DNA of 64,000 bases from Apostichopus japonicus (GCF_037975245.1 NC_092579.1:13438678-13502677); one strand, 5' to 3'. Counted from the first letter of the stretch, positions 13,050-23,562 are shown. Translations and numbers: made by a program. Notes: generated from the sequence alone by a model not told the origin.

Positions 13050-13741
13050 CCTTAAATGTTTTTGACAAGTAGAGGAGGGGGCTATTAATGTCAGTGATGA
13101 GCCTGGGGTAAAAAAAAATCACGGAACTTTGCAAAAATTGCGGTATAGGCTCCAGTTTGCGTATGCTACAGTGTGCTAGGATAATAGTTTTTGTCGCCGA
13201 GGTAGAAAAGAAATCACGGATATTTCGCGAAAAAAGCTCATGCCTGTAATGTACAGCAGTGGCTATACTTCTAAAGTCCACAAAGTGAGTCCTCGATGGC
13301 CTGATCACTTCCGTCTAATTTGATTAAACAAACTTCCAGATAGCCGCCCGCAATCTTACTATTGTGCCTCTGGCAACATTCAAAGTCCGCAGAAATTCTT
13401 CTTGTATGATTCCTTCGCATCTATCCTTGCCGGTAGAAATGTGCCTCAACATCTTTTTTCTTCCCTTCTTCAGAGTTGAAGTGTTTGCATGACTTTTGTG
13501 ATGTTTATCTCTTGCTGCGTAAGAAGAAAAGATCAAACTATGAACCTATTAACAACATAGAATTTGGCTTGGAATTTGCTTACTTTCTACAGATTTGCTT
13601 GCCTGCATCTTCTTCTCCTGTTTCCATTTATCTTTCTTTATACTCGCTGACATTTTCATGATAAGCTGCATTTCTCTAGATAATTCCTCCACTGCCATTT
13701 TCAGGATCACAGAGGTAGTTGTGGTGAGAACCTCATTCACA
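13050..13741. other. Unassigned stretch with minus-strand open frames
   Basis: Minus-strand frames at 12940-13308, 13324-13536 and 13549-13764 are longer than most of the surroundings and less AT-biased. The middle one reads KKMLRHISTGKDRCEG and ends in a stop at 13324. No family is recognised. One frame could supply a missing POLG2 terminal exon, but the similarity is too weak to call. Confidence 0.3.
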
Positions 13742-14110
13742 ATGTGTGTCCAATCCTCGGTCAAATAGTGTGGATAAAATTCAGCCGCAATATGTGTACG
13801 ACCCTCAGTATTAAATCATGTGTGCATGATATTCAGTAAAAATTATGTGATGCTCAGTCACAATATGTGTATGATCCTCAGTCAAATTGTGTGTGTGTGA
13901 TCCACAGTCATAATTTGTGTCTGATCCTCACTCAATATCAATGTTTGATCCTGAGACAAAATGTGTGTGTACACTCTTCAGTCACAATTTGTGTTTGATC
14001 CTAACTCAATATGTGTGTATATGATCCTCGGTCACAATTTGTTTTTGATCCTCAGTCAAAATGTGTGTTTGTTTGAACCTCGGTCCAATTGTGTGTTTGA
14101 TCCTTCAGTC
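13742..14110. repeat. Degenerate minisatellite, ~32-38 bp unit
   Basis: About ten imperfect copies of a unit built around tgatcctcagtcacaatttgtgt. Units differ in length and sequence. It lies just downstream of the last recognised POLG2 exon. Confidence 0.85.
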
Positions 14111-14204
14111 CTAAACGAACAAGGTTCTTCTAAAGTCACTAATGGGGATGTACATGAGATAGGATGAGATGTATGAATGTGTGTGTATGTATGTATGTAT
14201 TTCA

Positions 14205-14403
14205 GATCCCCCTGCAAGCAGGAACTCGCGAAGAAGCCTCATTGGCGGATCAAAGCCGCAAGCCGACCAAAGTCGGTCTCTTACATTCATATTTAACGTC
14301 CATGATTATGAATTGTGAATTGTCAACAATTCTGTAACTGGACAACATACATTAATCTGGGAGTGACTCGAACTCGGGACCTTATGATTAGAAGGCACCG
14401 GCG
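14205..14403 (-). mobile_element. tRNA-headed SINE
   Basis: Read on the minus strand from 14403, the sequence begins with GCCGGTGCCTTCTAATC and then carries a Pol III B-box-like GAGTTCGAGTC (14365-14375). The CTTCTAATC stretch resembles the anticodon arm of an arginine tRNA. The body contains a short inverted motif gaccaaagtcggtc. Only part of the A-box region is evident, so the copy may be 5'-truncated. Confidence 0.6.
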
Positions 14404-14446
14404 AGATGAGATGAGACTGTGGATGTAGATGAGAGTATTATCTTAC

Positions 14447-14543
14447 CGTAAGCGTTGTGTCTCTGCTTCTTATCTTGACAGTTCCACTCTTTACTGTGTC
14501 TTCAGTGAGTAGAACGGAGTACGGAACTCCCATTATATCAAGT
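14447..14543 (-). CDS. POLG2: POLG2 exon 10 (last recognised)
   Basis: The acceptor is atttcgcag and the 3' border gtaaga. It encodes LDIMGVPYSVLLTEDTVKSG and KIRSRDTTLT, the end of the anticodon-binding-like domain. If the donor is not used, the protein ends VR-stop. Confidence 0.92.
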
Positions 14544-17500
14544 CTGCGAAATGTGAACAAATCATACATTTTCGATTGATATTTCAGATTCCAAGCTGAC
14601 AGACCTATTCACAAATTTTGGAGTTCCCTCAAAGTTTTTCCATCCTTGGCATCAGTTAATCGCCTAACTTTACAACAACAAAAAATTGGTCACAGGTCCA
14701 TGCAATCATTATTGACCATCACAACAGCTCGGTAATTCAATATACTATAAACCTTGCAAAATGTTTCTTTTTTTAAGAGTGCTTTCTCTAATACTCCAAT
14801 TTTCCTCACACAGGTATGAGAGTGAACATAAGATACATAAAATGTCCCCATATTACAGAGAGAATACTTTTGAGAGTGGTTATAAAGGTGCCTGATGGAG
14901 TTTGCTCATGTGTGACCCCTAAATTGACTTTCACACACATTTCAGGTTTAATAACAGGTCAGGATTTCTGGGAATGTCTCTTGTTTTATTTTTTTATTGA
15001 GCGACCGGGTTGATTTACAGCATTTTAATATCTGTTTGCAAGTTTTGTTTCATATGTTCTGACAAACTTTTAATAAATACAGTGAGAAATAAACTTCCTT
15101 GATAAATCATTTGGCCAAACTAGCTATTTCAATTGGAATACAGAAAGGCAATAGACTTAATAGTAACAGTCCTTCTACCATACTGCTATTAATCTAGGGC
15201 AATGGGCATATTGCAACTTCATTGAATTCAATGTTGGCCACCCCTTTGCTGGGGATAATTTATATTTAAATTTTATTTATTTATTTATATAGCAAAAGTG
15301 CTATTCAAAATGGGTGGCAGACTGCAATACAACTTCATAAGATGTATGGCAACTTTTGTACACAGAAACCATAGCATTTTACAAAGGAACAAAATTCACT
15401 ATGTTCAGAACTGCTACACAAACTTTGAACACTTAAATTTTTCCCTGTATGGACATCATAGCTTGAATCAGACGCCTGTAATGGAAATGTTATGCACGTA
15501 CAGTACAAACATCAATTCATAGCATACTTATGTTTATGTTCTCCCAGAATAGGTGGACGTGAAATAATCAGTCAACTTAGACCCCTCTTCCAGGCCGACA
15601 CAACATGTCCTCCAATTCTTCAGATCAAAATATGTTTAACCTACGCATTCAGAGGTGATACCAGCCACCGTTAAGTTTCGTGTCCTTACAACAACAGAAT
15701 CCCTGCTGATTGAAAACACCTGTATGTAAATCAATCGTCCATCAAATCTACATCAATCAAAACATTGTTGTGGATGTAAATGTCAGCAGGCACGGTTGAA
15801 CTTGTTGTAAAAAGACGGAACTATTAAAAGAGGTTACGTACTTTTCAAATGTTTTGGATGGAGATTTATCCTCTGTTGCTTGTATTACATTCACATCGGC
15901 ACTTCGAAAGTCTTTAGCCAACAAGTCAGATACCTGTGTAACAATTTATTTTACAGAATTATTCAAGGACCAGTTGTTTTATTTGGATTAAGACTGATAC
16001 ATTTCAAAGTGGAAAAGAGCCATTTTTCTTGGGGGGGGGGGGATAGAACAGAGCTATAATTAGTAACTATTTAGTGACTCTATTTGATTTAAGACTGATA
16101 CATTTCAAATTGAAATAAACAGTTTTACTAGAGATGGGATGTACCTCTGATGTACTCGAACTTAAAAATTTCTTTCTCTTTTGTTTGCCAAAAATTATCA
16201 AAATTATGTGAAAATTTGAAATTTCTGATTTGTCAGAGATTTTAAATTTACTCCATGTGGTTCCATATATTGTGACCTAAGAAACTGCTACGACAGAAGT
16301 TAAACATTTAATGTACTTCAAAACTTTTAAATATCAAGTTATATTTGAAATAGCTGGTAGTTCCGGAAAAGGGGTGGAGGTAACAGTTGCGATGGAATCA
16401 TTTGAGGATTGAAATTTAGGATAAAACAGAGCAAGAATAAGTAACTATATAGTGACTCTAAACCTTTGACTTGAGATAGTGAGTGTGCACTCTTTATGAA
16501 CAGACTGATAAACATATTAGTAATATTAAAACATTAGGCAAATATATATGAACCACCCAAATACATTTAAACCAGGTCTGTAATTAAGATATTCCCAAAA
16601 AGAGTTGAGTCTTATTTTCAAGTTTATGCCCAATTTTCAATAGCCTCCAGCTATTTGGTAGAATTCCATTTATAGACCAAAAATTTCTTTGTCTTTTTCC
16701 ATTTTTTGTCTAATTTCCAGTTACTTTAAAAATGCCTATTTCTCTTGAAATCCCCTCCCTCCCACTTTCTGGTTTGTATCCAGTGAACCTTTGAAGAGGT
16801 CCATGGTTACACATTATGCAAGTTACTTTGTCTTCTGACTGGTGTCCCCCAGCAAAGATATGGGTACATAGGGATCACCACCAACTAAGGGATTGCCACC
16901 AACTAAGGGCTCACCAACAACTAATGGATCACCACCAACTAAGGGATTGCCATCAACTAAGGGATCACCACCAACTAATGGATCACCACCAACTAATGGA
17001 TCACCACCAACTAAGGGATCACCAACAACTAATGGATCACCAACAATTAAGGGATCACCAACAACTAAGGGACCACCACCATCTAAGGGATCACCACCAA
17101 CTAATGGATCACCAACAACTAAGGGATCACCAACAACTAATGGATCACCACCAACTAAGGGATCATCACCAACTAAGGGCTCACCACCAACTATAGGATC
17201 ACCACCAACTAAGGCAGGGTTGTCCAACCTACGGCCCGCGGGCCACAGTCCGGCCCGCCGCAGGGTTGCGTCCGGCCCGCCAGAGATGCTCTACGGTGCG
17301 AAATTTTAGTGAGCAGATTTATTGATAACAATTTGAAGCTATATAATCAATCATTCGAACCTTCTGGGTCCAAAAACTGCATAAAGGTCAGTTTGTGTGA
17401 CACTCTCAGCGGAGGCTGGGGGGCAGCGGCTGGACTTTATTCATCTGTTTTATCAGGAAGGAAAATAAATCAGTGCGCTCCGCGCGCAGTGCTCACATTT

Positions 17501-20500
17501 TGTTGCCTTGGGCTTCGGGCAAAAAATCGAAAAATCGAGCGTAGGGTTCATGCGGCCCCTCCTTCATCATAATCATTCCATGTGGCCCTCCTCTGCAAAA
17601 GGTTGGACAACCCTGAACTAAGGGCTCACCACTGACTAAGGAATCACCAACAACTAATGGATCACCAACAACTAATGGATCACCAACAACTAATGGATTG
17701 CCACCAACTAAGGGATTGCCACCAACTAAGGGATCACCACCAAGTAATGGATCGCCAACAACTAAGGGATCACCAACAACTAATGGATCACCAACAACTA
17801 AGGGATCACCAACAACTAAGGGATCACCGACAACTAAGGGATCACCAACAACTAAGGGGTCACCACCAACTAAGGGATCACCACCAACTAAGAGATCACC
17901 AACAACTTAGGGCTCACCAACAACTAAGGTATCACCAACAACTAAGGAATCACCAATAACTTAGGGCTCACCAACAACTTAGGGCTCACCAACAACTAAG
18001 GTATCACCAACAACTAAGGTATCACCAACAACTAAGGAATCACCAACAACTAAGGAATCACCAACAACTTAGGGCTCACCAACAACTAAGGGATCACCAC
18101 CAACTAAGGGGTCACCAACAACTAAGGGATTACCAACAACTAAGGAATCACCAACAACTAAGGGCTCACCAACAACTTAGGGCTCACCAACAACTAAGGG
18201 ATCACCAACAACTAAGGGATCACCAACAACTTAGGGCTCACCAACAACTAATTGATCACCAACAACTAAGGAATCACCAACAACTAAGGGCTCACCAACG
18301 ACTTAGGGCTCACCAACAACTTAGGGCTCACCAACAACTAAGGGATCACCACCAACTAAGGGGTCACCAACAACTAAGGGGTCACCAACAACTAAGGGAT
18401 CACCACCAACTAAGGGATCGCCAACAACTAAGGTATCACCAACAACTAAGGGGTCACCAACAACTAAGGGCTCACCAACAACTAAGGTATCACCAACAAC
18501 TAAGGGCTCACCAACAACTTAGGGCTCACCAAAAACTAAGGGATCACCACCAACTAAGGGCTCACCAACAACTAAGGGATCGCCAACAACTAAGGTATCA
18601 CCAACAACTAAGGAATCACCAACAACTAAGGGCTCACCAACAACTTAGGGCTCACCAACAACTAAGGGCTCACCAACAACTAAGGGGCTTGATTGTTCTG
18701 TTGGTACAGCGCAGTGTCTGTAAACCTTCAAATCCCGCAAACATTGCTTTGCTTTTTTCCAATAATTTTAAATTATGACTAACGATGAGAAGGAACAGTA
18801 CCTCTTGCAGTTGGTCTGAAGCCTGAACGATCACAATGGCTACTTTAACTGGACAGAGATTGGTATGTAGTCTCATGAACTGTGGAGGACAAGGCAAAGT
18901 TTAACAGTATTACTAATGTAGAGTTGGTAGCTTATATTGAGAACAATTACATTAAAGGCAATGAAGACTCGCCCCAAACCGCGTGCCGCCCTCTGAAAAA
19001 AGATAACTTTCCGTTGCTTGCAAGTGAAGTTTTCTTCTTGTTGCTACAAAATGCAGACAGTAAACTTGATACCTTATTATCTTTTATCTGGGCCTGATAT
19101 CGGGGAGTTCTATAACAACTCCCTGCTGAGATGTCCATCGATGCTATATACACTGTGTTGTGGGTATTGACCGTAGCTGCATGTATTGACTATTGACTGT
19201 ACACTAGTGTGTAATAACCGAGGGTTAACGAGGCTAACATTTTTTAACATTTTAATATTTTTAATTTTCTAGCTAGCAATAAAATATTAATAAATGGAAA
19301 AACCATGCCACTGCTCTTTGTTCTGTCTAATTTTTATTGCATTCATTGTTCAGTGTTCTAATTAAGTTTGTCTCCCCCACCCCCCAAAAAAATAATATAT
19401 ATATATAGTTGTTAATATTGAAAGCAAAAACAAGAATGAAACCCATGATGAAGTCAGAGGATTTTAATACCTGTCTCTTTTTCTTGCCTGTAGTAGTTGG
19501 GACATTGACATCCTGATATGCCTCCAGGAGATAAGCAAGCATACCGCCCTCTAAATATCCGACAGATTGAATTAGATGAGGAATGATGAGTTTCCTGCCA
19601 TCTCTGACCTATGAAGTTAAAAGCAGACCAAACAAAGAGTATGCAGTTGTGTGTGTCAGTGTGTGTAGAGATATATATATCAGACAACTGGACATAAACA
19701 TTCGTGTATGTGACCTTAACATGTTATTTCTTCCTAGCAGAGTCGGGTGGTTTGTTGACATGGCGACACTTTGAGATGAGCTCTGTTTTTTGGTTTATAC
19801 CGTCCTTGGTACGTAAGATTGCCAGCTTTTCTTCTACGCAAAGGTTGCACTGGCCCGATTCACTTTTGTGCATGTTGGATTCCTTTACTATCTCCCAGCT
19901 TGCACTGTGGCTAATTCCCCCTCTTTTCTGGTTCCATATGTACTTTAACAGTTCTGTTTCTTTTTGGTACTTTTGTCTGAGAGATTTTGTGTGGTTGATG
20001 ATGAACTCTCGCAAGTGGATTTAGTTTAGGAGTACATGCATAAATGACTTAACCAGTACACAATCACTGTTGTCCAATTAGAACTATTATTGCAGCATTT
20101 TGCCACTGAAGGAAAGAAAGGGGTAATCGGCAGCATAACATATTTATGTTATGCCATCAAACATCCCACCAGAAATGATGAAATATGATATAAAACCTGC
20201 TATTAAATGAGCAATGAAACTGTTGTAGCCACCGAGATCTCTTAGTTGGATTAAGAGTTATTTTAAAGTCGGACAGTCAAAACAAGTACACAGAACACAT
20301 ATGTACAGGCCATTATTAGAAGCCTTCCTTACCCCAACTAATGTCTGCTTCTTTTCCTGAATTTCTTCCATGGGTGTACTTCCATGGTTGGTCAATCTTT
20401 CTATTACGTCTTCTCCCCAGGGGAAAGGGTACTTGATTTCAATGACCTGTTTTCCATCCTCATTCCTTACATCTGTACTTGTGAATGTTGAAGGTGTCCA

Positions 20501-23500
20501 ACTGAACTGAAAGGCCAAAAAGTAATTAAAAACAACTGCGATAAATGGTTTTTACCTCGGAAAAAACCAGTCCTGTCTGCTATGAAGTGAACTATCCCAG
20601 GCTATGAGAAGGAGGATCAAAATGAACTATTTAATAGGGTGGATTAGTTCACTTGGAAGACTACGGTCATGTTTCCCAAACAATTGGTCGTGATCTAATG
20701 TGTCACCAAACTGTTGCGGTGGGTCAAGAGCCAGGTAGTGGAAAACCAAGAATATAATCGGTAAACAAAATTTTTCCTTAGAATCTTATGATAAACTTCC
20801 TTTCTGTCATGCTCTGATGTCTTTCCCAAAGTTTTGATAAATGTGTGTGTGCTGTTGTTTATTAACCTTCAGCCAATGTGCAATCATATCAGCCAATATG
20901 CACGCAAATGCAATCACATCAGTCAATACACAGTTAGATCATCCATAACCAAGGAGTATACATTCACAAATGTTCAGCATTAGAGAAATTAACAGATCAT
21001 GGCAAGCCTTGGTAAAATCACAATATGGGTTTGCCAAGGGAAAAGTTGGGAAAGCTTACAAGTACAGGAGTTGAATTCCATTTCTGATATATAAAAGTCA
21101 AAGAATAACTTGCTTTGAACACTTTGAGGTTCCAGAGATTTATTTAGAACACAGAGTTTTGAAGATAGGATCTTGTATATAAACTGCTCATCGATTGACT
21201 ACTGTACATCACATACATTTTATCCTCTAGATTTTCATACATGAGCTGAATTATTGACATTACCGAAAATGTTTTACACAGTTTCATCTACACCTAAATT
21301 TCTTTTCATCTACACCTAAATTTCTTACTGTCAAATTGCTGATAATGTAAAGCACAGCCAGGGAGCTCCTCGTGGACTAGAGAAACATTCTATCCATTTG
21401 GAAGTAGTTATATGGTTTACCTTTTTCCACCACTGAAGCCTTGATCTCTGCCACATATTTTGCCATCTTGAGGCATCCTTGGGAGCACAGAAGAAGCTTA
21501 GATGCATGTACGTGAAAGCATGGGACCTGTACGTGAAATAAATTCCAAATGACAATGACATGTATTTGTATACAGTTGTTCTAGTTTCCATTGGATTCAC
21601 TGAATGTAGAATCTATACTCACTGGAAAATGTATCTGTCGGGTTTGAATGATCCGTGACTGCGGTGGTGACCAACGGTAGCAAGTCCGACAGGAAGTCCC
21701 CTCTCTGACATCGTAAGAGCATTCTGGTAGTGAGGTAGAAGATCTAAAAAATCAAAGAGAAGTTCGATGGATGTTTCAATAAAGATGAGGTGATACACAG
21801 AGAACCTCTACATTCAGGAAACCATAGTAGGACAATGTGACCTACCTTTAATATATGTTCTCTATATATCTTTAAATAAAATATATGACGATAAGAATTG
21901 AGTTCAGCATTAAGTTTTAATATAAATTTGACCTATAGATGGGAAAATAAACTTTAACATTCCTTTTACATTAATTTAATTAGCTGCTTAACTTCAGGAG
22001 GGTTAGTGAATATTTCATATTACTTTATAACTTTTCTGATTCCTATTTTGTTTTTATGTTAAGGCATTGTTAGGCAAACACTAATTTGCAAATGACAGAT
22101 GAAAGAAATTTTAGAAGAAGTTTCATTGTGTTTGTCTCACCTGCCAAAGCTATACTACCACCCTTGTCTAGTGATGTTGAAAAGCCCTGTTCAGTTCCTT
22201 CTGTTGGATCAGCTGCAGCAGCAGTGGAAGCCCTGCAAAAGAGTTTTATTTGCCTCATTAGCTTGAAACAAGCACACTGGTAGATAATTCTATTATAACT
22301 TTATATCTATAATGGAGATGTCATCACAGGCCATCTAAATGAGGTGACATATACTACAGTGCTTTACATACAATGTTCAACAAAATATGAATGTACTGTA
22401 ATACGCACGACACCTGCAATACCGCTTCTAACATTGTGCAAAAAAAATACAACCCATAAAACATGAAACATTAATGAAAAAGTTGGTAATATATGTGTAA
22501 GCAAATTTAGAAAGTGCATTGAAAATTAATCAGCATTTGTTTCTTGCAGTATCCAGTATGGGAAAGTGATTGAAGCAATTAAATATTCCATTCTTGATTA
22601 AATTTAATGGATCAGGGAAATGATTACTAAATAGTTCAAAACTTAGCATTCAATTTAAAACATTTGAAATGAGATATTAGAATGATTTTACAGATGTCAA
22701 GCAAACTTGACAAACCTTTTCAAACTCATCCTATCATATACTCATTTACAAGCATTTGCCAAACTATAGTTCATAAATAAACATAATCACTTGAAATAAC
22801 TTTATTATCTTACTCTGAGATATGCTGTATGTGTTTTGTGAATGGGCTGTCAACACCCGTAATGAGTCCTTGTTGCGTGACCACATCTCTCCACCTGTAT
22901 TCATAAAAAAGATGATGATTTAAAAATAAGTGCCACAGTTCTTGGTTATAAATATTTAGTTCAATATTAAAGACAAGGTAACAGCTTAGATCAGCATGTA
23001 CACCAAACAAAGTTGCCACTCTTTAAAAAGGTTTACAATCTTGTACAAGACTTCTCCACAAAGTGTGCACAATTCAAATAGTCATTCCCATGGCAACAAC
23101 AGTACATCACATACTGTAGATCTCTGCTTCCTCTAGGGAACTTCCCATAGAGGTGCAGCTACAAACTGGTGCATGCAACTTTATTTACTAGTTACCTTGC
23201 AGGTCCCCATTTAATGTATATATACAACTGGGTGAAGAGAGGCAATGGAGATAAAATGCCTTGCCCAAGGGCTCAACATAATGATCTGGCCAGGACTCAA
23301 ACCTACAATCACATATAGATAGAAAGTATGTAACCACAATACTCTCTCAATAGTAATAATTCTCACTACAGTAGAACTAACTTTAAATGGTTTTATACCA
23401 AACTCACCAAGAGTTGATAAGGTTTCTTCTCAATTCTGAACCAAGATGTCCATAGCTCAATGGAAACGTATCTGTGGCTGCTGTAGACTGGTGGATGAAG

Positions 23501-23562
23501 CCATATCGTTGACAGAGGGCTATTACCTTCTTAAAATGACCCAAACGAACTTTGGATGACAT
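14447..23562 (-). CDS. POLG2: DNA polymerase gamma accessory subunit (mitochondrial), ten exons
   Basis: Ten exons on the minus strand join in frame: 23562-23408, 22894-22814, 22232-22141, 21743-21623, 21526-21421, 20506-20333, 19608-19471, 18879-18802, 15933-15842 and 14543-14447 (1134 nt, 378 codons). The product aligns along most of vertebrate POLG2, the processivity factor that binds the catalytic subunit of mitochondrial polymerase gamma. Landmarks in order: GSELRRNL..WW, RGLPVGLATVG, RWQNMWQRSRLQWWKK, YPFPWGEDVIE, VRDGRKLIIP with GGMLAYLLEAY, then the class II-synthetase-like anticodon-binding domain CPVKVAIV, GVPYSVLLTEDT and KIRSRDTTLT. The start ATG is preceded in frame by a stop, and the first ~25 residues are basic with no acidic residue, as expected of a mitochondrial leader. 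The final ~20 codons of other POLG2 proteins are not found. Reading past the last donor adds only Val-Arg before TAA. Introns hold a minisatellite, a hAT MITE and a retroelement remnant. Confidence 0.93.
14544..15841. other. POLG2 intron 9, nothing further recognised
   Basis: AT-rich intron. Short open frames at 14816 and 15298 have no recognisable similarity. A TTTATTTATTTATA run lies near 15280. Confidence 0.5.
15842..15933 (-). CDS. POLG2: POLG2 exon 9
   Basis: The acceptor is tgttacacag. The donor gtacgt after TTTGAAAA is required to keep the frame into exon 10. It encodes VSDLLAKDFRSADVNVIQAT and the SPSKTFEK linker. Confidence 0.9.
15934..16870. other. POLG2 intron 8, left part
   Basis: Non-coding. 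It contains a diverged duplicated phrase around gactgatacatttcaaa (15989 and 16090) and a G11 run near 16031. Confidence 0.45.
16871..18687. repeat. 18-bp minisatellite in a POLG2 intron
   Basis: Tandem copies of ggatcaccaacaactaag, interrupted only at 17215-17615 by a MITE. Because 18 is a multiple of 3, several frames on both strands stay open (GSPTTK, DHQQLR and, on the minus strand, VGDPLV repeats). These are not genes. Later units vary at three positions (ggatca/ggctca/gtatca, caac/cacc, aactaa/aactta). Confidence 0.97.
17215..17615. mobile_element. 401-bp hAT-type MITE inside the minisatellite
   Basis: Perfect 15-bp terminal inverted repeats (CAGGGTTGTCCAACC) bound the element. The 8 bp aactaagg occur on both sides (17207-17214 and 17616-17623), an 8-bp target duplication as made by hAT transposases. 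The minisatellite unit contains this 8-mer once, and the sequence continues in register after the second copy. The interior is GC- and CpG-rich compared with its surroundings and encodes no recognisable transposase. Confidence 0.92.
18802..18879 (-). CDS. POLG2: POLG2 exon 8
   Basis: The acceptor is cctccacag and the donor gtactg, 26 codons, phase 0 at both ends. It encodes FMRLHTNLCPVKVAIVIVQA, the first strand of the anticodon-binding-like domain (compare the LHPCLAPIKVA motif of vertebrate POLG2). Confidence 0.93.
18952..19212. mobile_element. Dispersed TTAA-flanked repeat, copy 1
   Basis: Starts TTAAAGGCA and shares with 36486-36725 long blocks such as gactcgccccaaaccgcgtg, aactttccgttgcttgcaag and tgtacactagtgt. 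Both copies are in the same orientation. This copy carries a 32-bp insertion at 19098-19129 that the other lacks. TTAA at the start hints at a Kolobok/piggyBac-type MITE; superfamily not proven. Confidence 0.7.
19098..19125. mobile_element. 28-bp palindromic insertion with 4-bp target duplication (copy 1)
   Basis: Inside the repeat at 18952 the site reads cctga - insert - ctga - gatgtcc, while the paralogue near 36638-36650 reads cctgagatgtcc without it. The insert ends AACAACTCCCTG; the other arm is GGGGAGTT, with a TATC extension. CTGA is duplicated on both sides. Confidence 0.75.
19471..19608 (-). CDS. POLG2: POLG2 exon 7
   Basis: The acceptor is aacttcatag and the donor gtatta, 46 codons, phase 0. 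It encodes VRDGRKLIIPHLIQSVGYLE, then GGMLAYLLEAYQ, and a basic GKKKRQ tail. The DGRK..P and RGMLAYL-type motifs are diagnostic of POLG2. Confidence 0.95.
19724..20014 (-). pseudogene. Retroelement remnant: tail of a GIY-YIG-type endonuclease region
   Basis: An open minus-strand frame of 96 codons contains INHTKSL, ELLKYIWNQK, CNLCVEEKLAIL and ELISKCRHVNK. This series (NHxxSF, T.LxKYIW, CxLCxxEKxxI, LxxxxELxxxCRH) is familiar from the C-terminal end of retroelement polyproteins with a GIY-YIG-like domain in cnidarians and other invertebrates, perhaps Penelope-like. The upstream reverse transcriptase is absent, so this is a truncated fragment in a POLG2 intron. The exact family is uncertain. 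Confidence 0.6.
20333..20506 (-). CDS. POLG2: POLG2 exon 6
   Basis: The acceptor is ggcctttcag and the donor gtaagg, 58 codons, phase 0. It encodes FSWTPSTFTSTDVRNEDG, then EIKYPFPWGEDVIERLTNHG. The FPWG motif and the preceding acidic loop match the dimer-forming region of POLG2. Confidence 0.95.
20507..21420. other. POLG2 intron 5, nothing further recognised
   Basis: Non-coding AT-rich sequence. A short duplicated phrase catctacacctaaatttctt lies at about 21286-21325. Confidence 0.5.
21421..21526 (-). CDS. POLG2: POLG2 exon 5
   Basis: The acceptor is cacgtacag and the donor gtaaac. It completes a split Gln codon and encodes SHAFTYMHLSFFCAPKDAS, then RWQNMWQRSRLQWWKK, matching the QWLDFWLRHRL.WWRK motif of vertebrate POLG2. 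Confidence 0.95.
21623..21743 (-). CDS. POLG2: POLG2 exon 4
   Basis: The acceptor is gattttttag and the donor gtgagt, 121 nt with split codons at both ends. It encodes DLLPHYQNALTMSERGLPVG, then LATVGHHRSHGSFKPDRYIF. LPxGLAxxG is the conserved core motif. Confidence 0.95.
22141..22232 (-). CDS. POLG2: POLG2 exon 3
   Basis: The acceptor is cttttgcag and the donor gtgaga, 92 nt. It encodes a low-complexity Ala/Gly-rich linker (ASTAAAADPTEGTEQGF..GGSIALA). It is assigned by frame continuity with exons 2 and 4 rather than by similarity. Confidence 0.8.
22814..22894 (-). CDS. POLG2: POLG2 exon 2
   Basis: The acceptor is tgaatacag and the donor gtaaga, 81 nt. It encodes WRDVVTQQGLITGVDSPFTK, continuing the conserved Trp-Trp formed across the junction with exon 1. 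Confidence 0.9.
23050..23345 (-). mobile_element. tRNA-headed SINE, diverged copy
   Basis: Shares blocks with 53050-53323 in the same order: aaagtgtgcacaattca, ggaacttcccatag, gttacct.gcaggtccccattta, ctgggtgaagagaggcaatg and atgatctggccagg. The tRNA-like head (around 23285-23345) is more decayed than in the other copy. It lies in POLG2 intron 1. Confidence 0.78.
23408..23562 (-). CDS. POLG2: POLG2 exon 1 (coding part) with start codon
   Basis: ATG at 23562-23560, donor gtgagt after 155 nt. The first residues MSSKVRLGHFKKVIALCQRY are basic and lack acidic residues, fitting a mitochondrial targeting sequence. Further on come SYGHLGSELRRNLINSW, matching the GPLGVELRKNL..WW region of vertebrate POLG2. 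An in-frame TGA a few codons upstream supports this ATG. The leader is much shorter than in mammals. A 5' untranslated exon upstream is possible. Confidence 0.9.

Noticed and set aside
13324..13536. Terminal POLG2 exon from the KKMLRHIS frame
   Set aside because: Only a few residues resemble the POLG2 end, and the frame runs ~40 codons too long.
16816..17309. Long open frames encoding GSPTTK, DHQQLR or VGDPLV repeats
   Set aside because: They are open on both strands only because the 18-bp unit is a multiple of 3; no start context or splice signals, and they lie in a POLG2 intron.
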